Shown here: positions 55,499 through 63,773 of the stretch, piece after piece
How the letters are laid out: each line of letters begins with the position of its first letter
How positions within the stretch are numbered: position 1 is the first letter of the stretch
The notes under the pieces: generated by a model
Databases searched by the model: none
What the model saw: the letters and a program-made list of their open reading frames with translations, nothing else
Told to the model about the DNA's origin: nothing
Translations under genes and position numbers: made by a program
Assembly: GCA_036245805.1 (NCBI GenBank)
Contig: BTRK01000005.1
Location: 27,757,469-27,821,468, forward strand
From: Pristionchus mayeri
Lineage: Eukaryota > Nematoda > Chromadorea > Rhabditida > Neodiplogasteridae
Length of the DNA: 64,000 bases
Direction of reading: 5' to 3'

Positions 55499-56392
55499 CT
55501 AGGCAGCAGGCACTAGTTCTTGTTCATAGACAATTCCTGTAATTTCTTCTCCAGCTTGGTCAATAACTTTGTAAGTGGGCGGTGAGCCGGCTAGCGCTTG
55601 AACAATTTGGAAAACATCTTCCGTCCAGCCAGACTTGTAACCACGACGGAATGCCTTGTTTTGGTGGCTCATGCGAACTAGTTGGCCTACGATATATCGT
55701 GGTTTCTTGAAGGGTATGTTTTTGGAATCCGCCGGAATCTTTTCCCCAGAAAATGCTTGCTGTGGTGTGCATTTGATCATTCGATGGTAGGAATTGTTTA
55801 ATGCTTTTGTCAGTTTGTCGCAAACATCGATCCATTTTTTGGTATGGCTTGCAGTCAGATACTTGAAAAGACGTGTTTCCCAGGTCCTGTTGAAACGTTC
55901 AACAACTGCGCATTTAATATCCGAATTTGGATGAATAAGCCTTATGAATTGAGAAGAAAGATATTCCTTCACATGGGATCCTATGAATTCTTTGCCCCTA
56001 TCAGTAATCAAAAAGGTGGGAAACATTTGCACATTTTCAAACGTTTTCTCCAATGCTGCCGCAACTTCTTTTCCAGTTTTTCTATGCAGTGGAATAACAA
56101 ATGCAAACCTACTGTAGCAGTCAATCATGGATAGAGCATATCGATATCCCTTGTTTTGACGGGCTAGCGCACTCATATCTATCAAGTCTGCCTGGACATG
56201 GGAAAAAACAAAATCGCCACGAGTTTGACGACGGGGAAATTTGTATCTAATTTGTTTATGTCTCGAGTAAACTGGCTGGGATTCGAGAAAACGTGTAACT
56301 TTTTTGTTTAATAGTTTGCTTGCTTTTTGCAACGGTCCGTGGGAAGAAAATGCTGTAGGTTCGTCAAGGTTATAGAATAACTTTTTCAACAT
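55499..56392 (-). CDS. Polinton retroviral-type integrase
   Basis: 297 codons with an ATG start and no break. The rve-type DDE core is clear: first Asp in HVQADLIDMSALAR (about residue 69), second in FLITDRGKEF (about 130), Glu in AVVERFNRTW (about 166). A C-terminal SH3- or chromo-like region follows, with YIVGQLVRMSHQN and TEDVFQIVQAL. The N-terminal HHCC-type zinc domain is weak or absent. In Polintons this enzyme inserts the linear element with a short target duplication. It is the gene closest to one end of most Polintons. It is transcribed in the same direction as the four to five genes upstream. Confidence 0.93.
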   Translation of the reverse strand: MLKKLFYNLDEPTAFSSHGPLQKASKLLNKKVTRFLESQPVYSRHKQIRYKFPRRQTRGDFVFSHVQADLIDMSALARQNKGYRYALSMIDCYSRFAFVIPLHRKTGKEVAAALEKTFENVQMFPTFLITDRGKEFIGSHVKEYLSSQFIRLIHPNSDIKCAVVERFNRTWETRLFKYLTASHTKKWIDVCDKLTKALNNSYHRMIKCTPQQAFSGEKIPADSKNIPFKKPRYIVGQLVRMSHQNKAFRRGYKSGWTEDVFQIVQALAGSPPTYKVIDQAGEEITGIVYEQELVPAA

Positions 56393-56407
56393 GATTAAAA
56401 ATACAAT

Positions 56408-57037
56408 TCAAGGCCAAGTCCTTATGTAAAGTCGTTTGCCAGTTCCTGATTGAACACGTTGTAGACGCGAAGATTTTGTAGGTCTTGCCCAACTAGGAAG
56501 AATACTATCGTCTTTTTGTTGGGCAGGCCTTGCCTTTTTGTTTGCCAATCCTGTTACGACCGGAATCCGCGATTTTGGCTGATTTGTTATTCTAGGACAA
56601 GCTGGCTTTTCAACTTTCTTTCGTTTTGATTGGGGAATAGGCGTAGCAACTTTTTTAGGAGGTCTAAAGGTTGGTAGGGGAATAAACTTTGTTGGCGAGC
56701 TTTCGCTAAGATCAGAATAACTTTCACTGGTTGGCGGCATGTCAGCGGAAACAACATCTTGCTCAAAATTGATCGGTTGTTGAGAGTAAAAGTGTATTAA
56801 CGGTAGGGAAACGTCGGGAGTGGTAGTTGTTGGTTCAGATCGATCATCTTTCAGGTCATTCTCCTTTCTATAGTTGATTAGACGAGCTAGTCTGTCTTGA
56901 TATAACCTCATTTTTGTATGAGGGTCAATATCCTTTCGAAGAATAATGCTGTCTAGTCTTCTTTCCATCTCTATTGCATTTGCTTCTTTTTGCGTAACTG
57001 CGACAAAAGGCTGAACTCGGGAAGTATGCTTCATCAT
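56408..57037 (-). CDS. Polinton-associated protein of unknown function (209 aa)
   Basis: Starts MMKHTSRVQPFVAVTQKEAN. It has a helical N-terminal third (about residues 18-60), then a disordered, Pro/Ser/Thr-rich and basic C-terminal half with PLPTFRPPKKVATPIPQSKR and KARPAQQKDD. No domain is recognised. It lies 15 bp upstream of the integrase start and overlaps the preceding ORF by 4 nt (ATGA). The basic tail would fit a nucleic-acid-binding or scaffold role, but that is a guess. Confidence 0.6.
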   Translation of the reverse strand: MMKHTSRVQPFVAVTQKEANAIEMERRLDSIILRKDIDPHTKMRLYQDRLARLINYRKENDLKDDRSEPTTTTPDVSLPLIHFYSQQPINFEQDVVSADMPPTSESYSDLSESSPTKFIPLPTFRPPKKVATPIPQSKRKKVEKPACPRITNQPKSRIPVVTGLANKKARPAQQKDDSILPSWARPTKSSRLQRVQSGTGKRLYIRTWP

Positions 57038-57351
57038 TTTGCAGAAAGTACAACTTGAATAATTTCTCGAAGAAAGTGATGGGCAAAGGTTAATAGTAGA
57101 TCTCGGGCCTTATCAGCGTCTCGACACTTGCCAATATATCGAATTATTGGAAGAAAATGGACAATTGCGTTTCTTTCGGAACGATTAAATGCAATTTTAT
57201 GGATGTTGAACAATAATTCGACAAGGCAGCCAATTTCTGAATTGCTTGCTTGTTTGATGGCCGATCGAGTATGACGAAGAACTTTTAGAAGAAAGTCCGA
57301 ATTGCGGGAAATGCGGCTATTCATTGCGAATCTTGACTGAAATAGTTCCAT
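57034..57351 (-). CDS. Polinton-associated small helical protein
   Basis: About 105 codons from ATG 57,351 (MELFQSRFAMNSRISRN). The frame is open further upstream only through a TTG codon. It is entirely alpha-helical in pattern, with AIKQASNSEIGCLVELLFNI and KARDLLLTFAHHFLREII. No family is known to me. It overlaps the following gene's start by 4 nt and its 5' end overlaps the zinc-finger ORF, consistent with a compact viral operon-like block. Confidence 0.5.
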   Translation of the reverse strand: MELFQSRFAMNSRISRNSDFLLKVLRHTRSAIKQASNSEIGCLVELLFNIHKIAFNRSERNAIVHFLPIIRYIGKCRDADKARDLLLTFAHHFLREIIQVVLSAK

Positions 57352-57625
57352 CAGCTGGTCTTTTGTAGACGCCAAGACTGCATACCAATTCTTCCTTGTT
57401 GACTGGCTTGACCATGGGCTTTGCTTCGTTCGTTTCGCTTTCCGTCGATTCAGTGGGCGGGGTTATATGGACTTTTTCATGTCGCTTGCGGGAGAAAGCC
57501 GAAGAAAATAGCCGATTGCAGGGAATACAGTAGAGTTTTGGATGTTTTTCGGCCATATGCTTTTCAATGGCAGGATACTGGGAATTGCAGATGTTGCAGA
57601 GATGGGATATGATGCGACCGTTCAC
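57317..57625 (-). CDS. Polinton-associated C2H2 zinc-finger protein
   Basis: 102 codons starting MNGRIISHLCNICNSQYP. Two zinc-finger-like motifs are visible: CNICNSQYPAIEKHMAEKH (C-x2-C then H-x4-H with a short loop) and CIPCNRLFSSAFSRKRHEKVH (classic C2H2). The rest is acidic and polar. It probably binds nucleic acid or protein. It overlaps the next downstream ORF by about 35-60 nt in another frame. A short non-coding gap separates it from the protease stop at 57,703. Confidence 0.65.
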   Translation of the reverse strand: MNGRIISHLCNICNSQYPAIEKHMAEKHPKLYCIPCNRLFSSAFSRKRHEKVHITPPTESTESETNEAKPMVKPVNKEELVCSLGVYKRPADGTISVKIRNE

Positions 57626-57702
57626 TGTGAATGCAGAGGGGATAAATGAATGGAAAAATTGTCCTTTAAGTACTTTCTCACGAACCGATCGTCTTGTTTA
57701 AT

Positions 57703-58086
57703 TCAATGAAATGTGAAAACTACGGAGCGAAAAGACCTATTTCGCCATAACATTTCGTTTACTACAAAGATACAGTACGCGCCACAAGTGATTTCTTCCA
57801 GCTTTTGATGCTTATTTCTATTGAAAAGACATGTATCAAAGTTTTTGCAAAAATTTTGTATATTTTTTACTCTAGGTTGCCCTCCAAAAGAGTCAAAATA
57901 ACAGCAAATTCTTTTTTGGACAACTATTGCTAACCAGTGAGTTCCTTCTTGTTCTGAAGAGTCTATATTTACGATAAGACCGTAGTTTTCTTTTAGTTTA
58001 TCGATACAAGGAAGACAGTCGGACGGAAAAACACCCAAAAAGTTGGGAATATGGGCTAGTAATGAAGCAATTTCTTTTGAATTCAT
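57703..58086 (-). CDS. Polinton adenovirus-type cysteine protease
   Basis: 127 codons with an ATG start. Catalytic features of the C5/adenain clan are in order: His in EGTHWLAIVV (about residue 50), the acidic partner in CYFDSFGG (about 65), and the Gln/Cys region ending in the nucleophile of ITCGAYCIFVVNEML (about 103-107). In Polintons and adenoviruses this enzyme matures capsid and core proteins. The start ATG overlaps the stop of the upstream ORF by 4 nt. Length is somewhat short: most family members have an extra C-terminal segment, so the 3' end may be eroded. Confidence 0.88.
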   Translation of the reverse strand: MNSKEIASLLAHIPNFLGVFPSDCLPCIDKLKENYGLIVNIDSSEQEGTHWLAIVVQKRICCYFDSFGGQPRVKNIQNFCKNFDTCLFNRNKHQKLEEITCGAYCIFVVNEMLWRNRSFRSVVFTFH

Positions 58087-58373
58087 CTATTACGATATTT
58101 ACACTTGACGATTCCGTCAACAATAATGTATACAAGGCTGGGACAATTCTTTTGAATGAACGTTGTAATATCAGCATGGGAAATTCCTTCGTTTATATCT
58201 CGAAGAATTTCGGTCAGACATCCGATTGACATTGGTCCTTGTCGAAGGAAGACGATTAGTTCGATAAGATGCGCTAATCCGGAAGGATCATCTGGATGGA
58301 ATGTCTTGTAGATGTTGGTAAAGGGAGAAATTGTCGGAGTAGGAGATGGCCAACACTCATTGCGGATGAAAAC
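58084..58373 (-). CDS. Virus-like ORF lacking an ATG, winged-helix-like C terminus
   Basis: About 95 open codons in the same frame as the membrane-protein remnant, separated from it only by the TGA at 58,374-58,376. There is no in-frame ATG at its beginning; the only ATG nearby is out of frame. The C-terminal part (SGLAHLIELIVFLRQGPM, LTEILRDINEGISHADI, VYIIVDGIVKCKY) has the helix-helix-strand pattern of a winged helix. It stops with ATGA overlap on the protease start. It is either the tail of a longer protein now cut by TGA or an N-terminally decayed gene. Confidence 0.45.
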
Positions 58374-58748
58374 TCAGCAAATGACGCTGCTATCTTCCCG
58401 AGGCGTCTTATACTGTTCCAGTCTGCGCGCGAGACTGACCGACTCTAGGTTTCTATGTAGAAAGAAAACGTAGACCAAGAGGGCAATATTAGCGGTAGTG
58501 TTCAAGAAAGTGAACACTTGAAAGAAGGTATTTGAATGGAAACGAACGGGCAAGTTGTCATACGAAGAGTAGACTATATCGCCGTGTTTGAAAAATATGA
58601 CTTTGGTAAAATTATCAAAGAGATATCCTTGAATATTTTGCAAAAGTCTAACTTGATTTTCTTTATTAATATGGAATAGAGTGTTGTCTTCGAAAAGAAA
58701 CGACTCTTCGTTGTTTATCCACTCTTCGCTTGCAGAAGCAACCGGTTA
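58374..58748 (-). pseudogene. Truncated membrane-protein remnant of the virus-like element
   Basis: The frame is open from the stop at 58,746-58,748 to TGA 58,374-58,376 and lacks an ATG. After a polar segment it has one hydrophobic stretch, FLNTTANIALLVYVFFLH, then a basic, short cytoplasmic-type tail (SLARRLEQYKTPRED). One ectodomain end, one membrane helix and a short tail is the pattern of viral fusion or receptor glycoproteins, and some nematode Mavericks do carry such genes. With only about 80 residues left I cannot name a family. Confidence 0.4.
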
Positions 58749-58879
58749 GTATGGAATTTGTAAAACAGTGGATGCCCTATCCAGCGCCGCTTACTACCAC
58801 GTTATAAGATTTATGGCATTTGAATAAACATTTTTCAAAAAAGTAGTGAACGAACTTTCGGAACACCCTAATACTAGGG

Positions 58880-59214
58880 GGCACTCCTGCAGAAGCCCAG
58901 ATCGGGGTAACAATAGTAGTTAATGGTATCGGAAGTAGAGCCCAAGCAGGTAAGCCATACCACTGCAGAACCTTCAGACATACTAAGGGAAATTTTAGCC
59001 TAAATGCTCAATCCCGTCGCTGTATTGGCGTCTTTTCGAGTGTCTGCTAACCCAAAATAGCGTCTCTTCGCGGCTTCCCTCCGCGTGTAGGATAAACAGT
59101 ATGACAAACCAAACATGTCTAAGGGTTCGGCAGTCTCAAGGTACTACTTACCTGACTAGGGTATACTCCTGACACCACTATTGTTACCCCGATCTGGGCT
59201 TCTGCAGGAGTGCC
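58880..59214. mobile_element. 335-bp MITE with 38-bp perfect TIRs and 8-bp target duplication
   Basis: The ends are perfectly inverted for 38 bp, beginning GGCACTCCTGCAGAAGCCCA. The direct repeat TACTAGGG flanks it (58,872-58,879 and 59,215-59,222). The subterminal word CAGGTAAG(C/T) is also inverted. The 8-bp duplication and TIRs fit hAT. It lies in the kinesin intron just after the donor of the fourth motor exon. The perfect TIRs suggest a recent insertion. Confidence 0.93.
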
Positions 59215-59229
59215 TACTAGGGAACTCAC

Positions 59230-60046
59230 GAAGGGGGCGCCTTCCTTCTCTCTGATCGAAGATGCGCGAGACGATGCGAGGGACGATTCCTCTCGTCTCG
59301 GACAACATCGTCACTGTTGACTCTTAAAAACAACAATCAAATAGATATATTCGACATATGTTCATTTTTCTTCCAGTTCATCTTACAGATGCACTTCCCC
59401 TCTACCTATCATCGAATGGATGAATCTCTCACGGTGAGGGTCTCACCTTCAGTGCCCATCGTGTGCGTTTTGCCTGATCCCGTCTGTCCATATGCTAGAA
59501 TCGTGCAGTTGTAGCCTGACATATGTGATAATATACATTGAATACATTGCACTCGGTAAATAAGTTTAAAATTTAAAGACAGTGAATGCAATAACTATAA
59601 CCACGCAATATATTTACAAAGCATCCAATAAACTAACACACATACTTGGATAATTGAAAAAAGGTTTTGAATACCGGTGAAAAGTTTATCGATGAGAACT
59701 CCTGCAGAGGACTGGTAGACGTCGTCTTGAGAGGAGGCTCCATCGAAGACTGCGTCGAAGGCAAACACCTTGTCGTTGCAAGACATCTGATTACATACTC
59801 AATCATGATTAATATCACTTACACAGTTCAATCAACAACATAATTCAAGAAATCCTTCTTCGAAATCGTAGGCCTCATATACCCTCATTTTATTGCCTGA
59901 CACTAGTTAGCTGATCAAATGGGTACCTGATTCTGCTCTACATAGGAGCGAACGCATTCCTGTGCATTCTCGTTCTTCTTCTTCTTCGAGAGGGGACGAA
60001 CCCTGACGAGAACTCGAATGGGGATGATCCCATCATGGGCTGCCAT
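59230..60046 (-). CDS. Kinesin-4, N-terminal half of the motor domain
   Basis: Exons in phase: 60,046-59,927, 59,786-59,675, 59,515-59,447 and 59,313-59,230. The start is [19 protein letters not shown]. Kinesin motifs are [20 protein letters not shown], the P-loop [16 protein letters not shown] and [17 protein letters not shown]. Only about 128 residues are encoded; a full motor needs about 340. Switch I (SSRSH), switch II (DLAGSE) and the neck are not found before the virus-like element, so the ATPase core is incomplete in this sequence. The last exon ends with a normal donor (C|GTGAGT). Confidence 0.85.
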
Positions 60047-60143
60047 CTCAACACAACAGCATTAAAGGCGATGATAGGAAAAATGATTGGGAAAAACGAA
60101 TGCACACTAATTTCGAAGTATTCCGAACAACAGCCCTTTGTGT

Positions 60144-60371
60144 CATTAAAGTTACCGGACGAGGACGAAACCCTGATCTGACCCTGATCTGGTCGCGTGT
60201 ACGAGAGAGTATGCAAAAGTGAGAGAGCGCGGATCATTTCCTGCTTTCCCTTGAGGCTATTATTGATTTTTAGCATTTTTGTTTATTCATGCTCAACTAA
60301 GTCAGCCATCGGCTATTCGATGGAGGACAAAAAATAGGGGGTCAATTTTGTCCTCGTCCGGTAACTTTAAT
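60144..60371. mobile_element. MITE copy 2, upstream of the kinesin start
   Basis: About 228 bp with inverted ends ATTAAAGTTACCGGACGAGG and CCTCGTCCGGTAACTTTAAT. It is homologous along its length to 19,881-20,116, with tighter, better-conserved TIRs than that copy. It sits about 100 bp 5' of the kinesin ATG, so it may affect the promoter. Confidence 0.88.
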
Positions 60372-61072
60372 CTATTTTTTATATATAAAAGTTAATAGGT
60401 TGAATATATGAGCAGAAAGAACGCATACACGAACATCACACGAACAGCTATGACTAGTGAAATGAAATGATCCGATTGAGAATGGGTAATGTAAATAGTA
60501 GACAGTCACACTCTTGATACAAGACCAGATTGAATTGCTCCTTCAGGAGGAGGAAGCGATTCAAAGCTGGCATTTGCGATCAATGGAGAAAGGCTACTTA
60601 TAAGAATCAACATAAAGAAATATGTCTATCCCAATGGCCAAGCGAATTGCGAGCTACACAGCTCGAGAGTGAAAGCGAGGAGTGGGAGAAGCAGCGGGTG
60701 AGCAAGGTGGCAAAGCGCTTTAGTGTTGAAAGTTCAGATAATTTGCAAGGAATGAGAGTTAATGAACAGCAGTTCTATTCTCTCCACGTACACGCTAACA
60801 GATACATGAAAATAAATACACAGCGACTAATCAGCAAAAAAATGACATTGAAAAGTATCGTTAATTCAATCGATGTGCGAATCCACCGTATCTCTTTTAG
60901 ATTAGTGTTGGGTCGAGGTCATGATTTCGCGTGCCACATTTATATTCCAATAGAGTTAGCTTATTTATTGTGTATGTAAGTATAAAAGTTAATTACAATC
61001 AAGATGCGAAAATGGTTAAACAATCTGAGAATCTGTGAATGGACTGGGGTTAATGCATTGATGGGCAGGATT
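60372..61072. other. Intergenic, no gene supported
   Basis: An open frame of 149 codons (60,530-60,979, plus) begins Arg/Lys-rich and has no recognisable motif or splice partner; I do not call it a gene. Otherwise AT-rich. Confidence 0.4.
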
Positions 61073-62303
61073 CTACTCATCGCGGTATGTGAATGTCTGA
61101 AGAGGGTAGACGGTGATCTCTACTGCGAGAAGGATCGAATCGTCCTTCACGTATCCGAGCACCGGACGGAACAACTCCTGCGAAGAACAAGGCAGGTACA
61201 AGATACCGTATCCTGTCGTACTCACCCCGAATTCGATGAAGCGACTGATCTTCCATTGGAAGCTTTCCTTTGTGTAGTGGGTCGGTATCTTCATAACATC
61301 TGAGAAGACGTTAACTGAATCCTGTAAAACAATCGACTTGGACAATAAGGACGACTTTTACTTCAATCGTACAGAAGGAATATCTCATACCTGTGAATAG
61401 AGGTAATACTTGTCGTAGATCGAGCACGACCAATGCCTGAAAAGTTATCACGTGTTAAAATGAAAAGCAGAATAAAAATATTTTTTTACTGACTCGGAAA
61501 TTTCGCTGACGATCTTGACATTGATCTGCAAGTAGTCCTTCATCACTCCCTTCGATTCCCCCTTGAACTTGCCCACTTCGATTTGCCTGAATTATCTCCA
61601 TTTTATGCCTATCAGAACAGGTTTAGTGCGATGAGTAGAAATTAGACTGATCTTTCTCTCTACTATTACAACCACAACTCACCAATCAACTCCGCCCACA
61701 TTAGCGGGAAAGGATTGGAACACCAGATCGTCTCTGGCTTTGAGCACACTCACACCCGAGAATTTCATGCGGAAGCAGTGAAACGACGGCTGAAATTAAT
61801 CCACGATCGCTCAATCCTACAGTAACCCATGATACCGTAACCTCGACACTGACCGGATTCACAATCTGCTGAGGGATCGCCACGGGTTGAATAGCCTTAG
61901 AGAGAGAGAGAGGATGTTGTATGTACTTCACCGTTACCTACCTCGGTGTTAGTAGCATCAAGGGATCTCTCCAAATCATCGATCTGTAAATAGACAGTAG
62001 TGGGAAGATTGATGAATGCACACAACCTTGCTGTTCTTGAGAGCGACGAGGGTTTTGAAGGTAGAAGACATCTTGTCGAGTTCCATCTGGAAAGAGAACC
62101 TACAGTATCTCACCAGTCATTACATCATCCGTGTAGATACCTTCTGCTGTGTGTTCTCAGTCCATAGACGTTCCATTTCCTCTTCGAGAATAGCGATCTG
62201 CTATCAATCGATAATCCTTCAGAGGAATCTACTGTACCTTGGAAGTGAGTCTCTTCGTGGTTTCCGTGTCCATTCCCTTCACATCAACGCCCTTGAGAAT
62301 CAT
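61073..62303 (-). CDS. Coiled-coil protein with C-terminal MATH-like domain
   Basis: Ten exons in phase from ATG 62,303 (MILKGVDVKGMDTETTKRL) to the stop at 61,073-61,075. The N-terminal third is helical (IAILEEEMERLWTENTQQK, MELDKMSSTFKTLVALKNSK). The rest is a MATH/TRAF-like beta sandwich: FHCFRMKFSGVSVLKARDDL, then VDW|QIEVGKFKG, MKDYLQINVKIVSE, WSCSIYDKYYLYSQDSVNVF and SILLAVEITVYPLQTF. No BTB or protease domain follows, so this resembles TRAF-style coil+MATH architecture. It may act as an oligomeric adaptor. Exon borders are short and regular, as in the neighbouring genes. Confidence 0.75.
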
Positions 62304-62425
62304 AGTGGAAGGGGCGAGCGAGTGGAGACTCAAAGGAGATCGTCAAAGGAGAAGGGAAAGGGTGGAGAAGCGGATGAAATAGCCAAGAATGAGTGGATAA
62401 TATAGTCCTCATTGACCAGAGAGAC

Positions 62426-62572
62426 ATGGAACAGACGAAAAGAGATAACCAAGATGAGATCCGAACTGAGAAACGAAGGGTCATCCAAATTGCTCAGAAA
62501 ATGAAACAGGAATTTAACAAGCAAGTGTTGAGAAGAAGAGAGGGCATCGAATGTCAAAAGAGAAGTATTTAA
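62426..62572 (+). CDS. Possible 48-aa helical ORF
   Basis: The frame starts MEQTKRDNQDEIRTEKRR, fully charged and helical, ending in TAA. It is divergent from the MATH gene. It could be an exon of a longer gene or chance; only its heptad-like pattern speaks for it. Confidence 0.2.
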   Translation: MEQTKRDNQDEIRTEKRRVIQIAQKMKQEFNKQVLRRREGIECQKRSI

Positions 62573-62965
62573 AGGAAATGGCACGATATTCACAGACTGA
62601 TGGGCATAGCTGAACTACAAGAGTGCTGGAAACGATTGAAGGAAGGAGGGATGGGAAGAGGATGCGAGAGGGAGAGGGAGGAGAGAGGGGTCATCGATCG
62701 AAGGGGAGACTGATGGAGGGTAGATCGACGGTCATTCCCACAAAAGGAGATTCGAGTGCAATGGAAAACAAAGTAGGCCTTCTCATTCCCCCTCCATTTC
62801 ATTCCTCTCTTCTTTTGATTCAACAAACGGTCATTTCTTCCTCTCTCTACTCTTCTCACACCAGGTTGCCTAAATTATGATAGTCCTTCTCTAGTAGCGA
62901 TTTCATTCCTATCGTAGTGAAGGAAGTAACCAAAACTCGGAGTGAGAAGGGTGTTTCAGAGTGGA

Positions 62966-63079
62966 ATGATCTCCTTCGTCCTTCTTCTCTTCCTTCTCCC
63001 ATCACTCATGATCTCCTGCGCTAGCAAGAAAAGCTCAGCAGAGAAGAATCTGGAAGGACTCTCAGGGGGCGCACTCTGA
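62966..63079 (+). CDS. Possible small secreted peptide (37 aa)
   Basis: MISFVLLLFLLPSLMISCAS is a textbook signal peptide with a likely cut after the Ser/Ala region, followed by only about 17 residues (KKSSAEKNLEGLSGGAL). It might be the first exon of a longer secreted protein: no donor was assigned. There are no cysteines in the mature part and no dibasic neuropeptide pattern except the KK at the cut. Confidence 0.35.
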   Translation: MISFVLLLFLLPSLMISCASKKSSAEKNLEGLSGGAL

Positions 63080-63418
63080 ATCCCCCAAGCATACCCCACC
63101 TGTCACACAGAGAAATTACTTTCGTTCAACTCGGTAAATATACACTACAGTACTCGAAATATGAAATGTCAGCCAGTCGATAAAAATATTTTTCATTGAA
63201 TCGTGTATTTAGTTCAAGATTGATGTACATAGCATAGAATATTAGGTAAAGGAGAAGAGTATAGTAAACACTCAAACAATAGGATAAAGTGTCTCCTAGA
63301 TGATTTTAATATTCAACAACAACCTTTTTGTAGTAAATTCGCCCCCCCCCCCCTCCTCCCCATTCATTCCCATTCCTATCTCGTGCCTCGAAGGGTCGAC
63401 TCCTCTCTCCTATCCGCA

Positions 63419-63773
63419 ATGGAGTACTTGCTGGAGTCGGAAGTACAGCCCATTACGGTTAGTATCTACAGTCTCCCTCAATAGAGCGCCACAAATGTTT
63501 CGAGAAGATGTGAGGAGACGTGATCTACCATTTTCAGCTAACCTTCATTGCAAGAAAAGAAAGACAAGAATCATATTTTGATGTGAGTAACAAAGGAGAA
63601 ATGCATCAAATCTACAAGGTGCGCACTGTTGAAATGCATTGTCTACAGTACTAGTGCCTGCAGATAAAAACGAACAACGTGAAGGGATACAAGATCAGCC
63701 CTTCTCAATTCTCGATAGGAGTGAATGAAAGGAAGCGAGTCTTCGTCTCCTTCCTCGGTCTGACTGACAAACT
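63419..63773 (+). pseudogene. Truncated MSP-domain paralogue
   Basis: Exons 63,419-63,457, 63,538-63,618 and 63,664-63,773 match exons 1-3 of the MSP gene at 13,451-14,911 (MEYLLESEVQP, ARKERQESYFDVSNKGEMH, IKTNNVKGYKISPSQFS). Homology stops after TDKL, exactly where a palindrome (63,774-63,834) begins. All later MSP exons are absent. The sequence then continues with an inverted copy of 13,037-13,228. If transcribed, the product would end in a Lys/Glu- or Arg/Lys-rich tail. Confidence 0.75.

Noticed and set aside
58374..58748. Naming the remnant a herpes gB-like or other defined fusogen
   Set aside because: Only one membrane helix, a short tail and about 80 polar residues remain; this is too little to assign a family.
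60530..60979. 149-codon plus-strand frame as a gene
   Set aside because: No motif, no splice partner and composition like the surrounding non-coding DNA.
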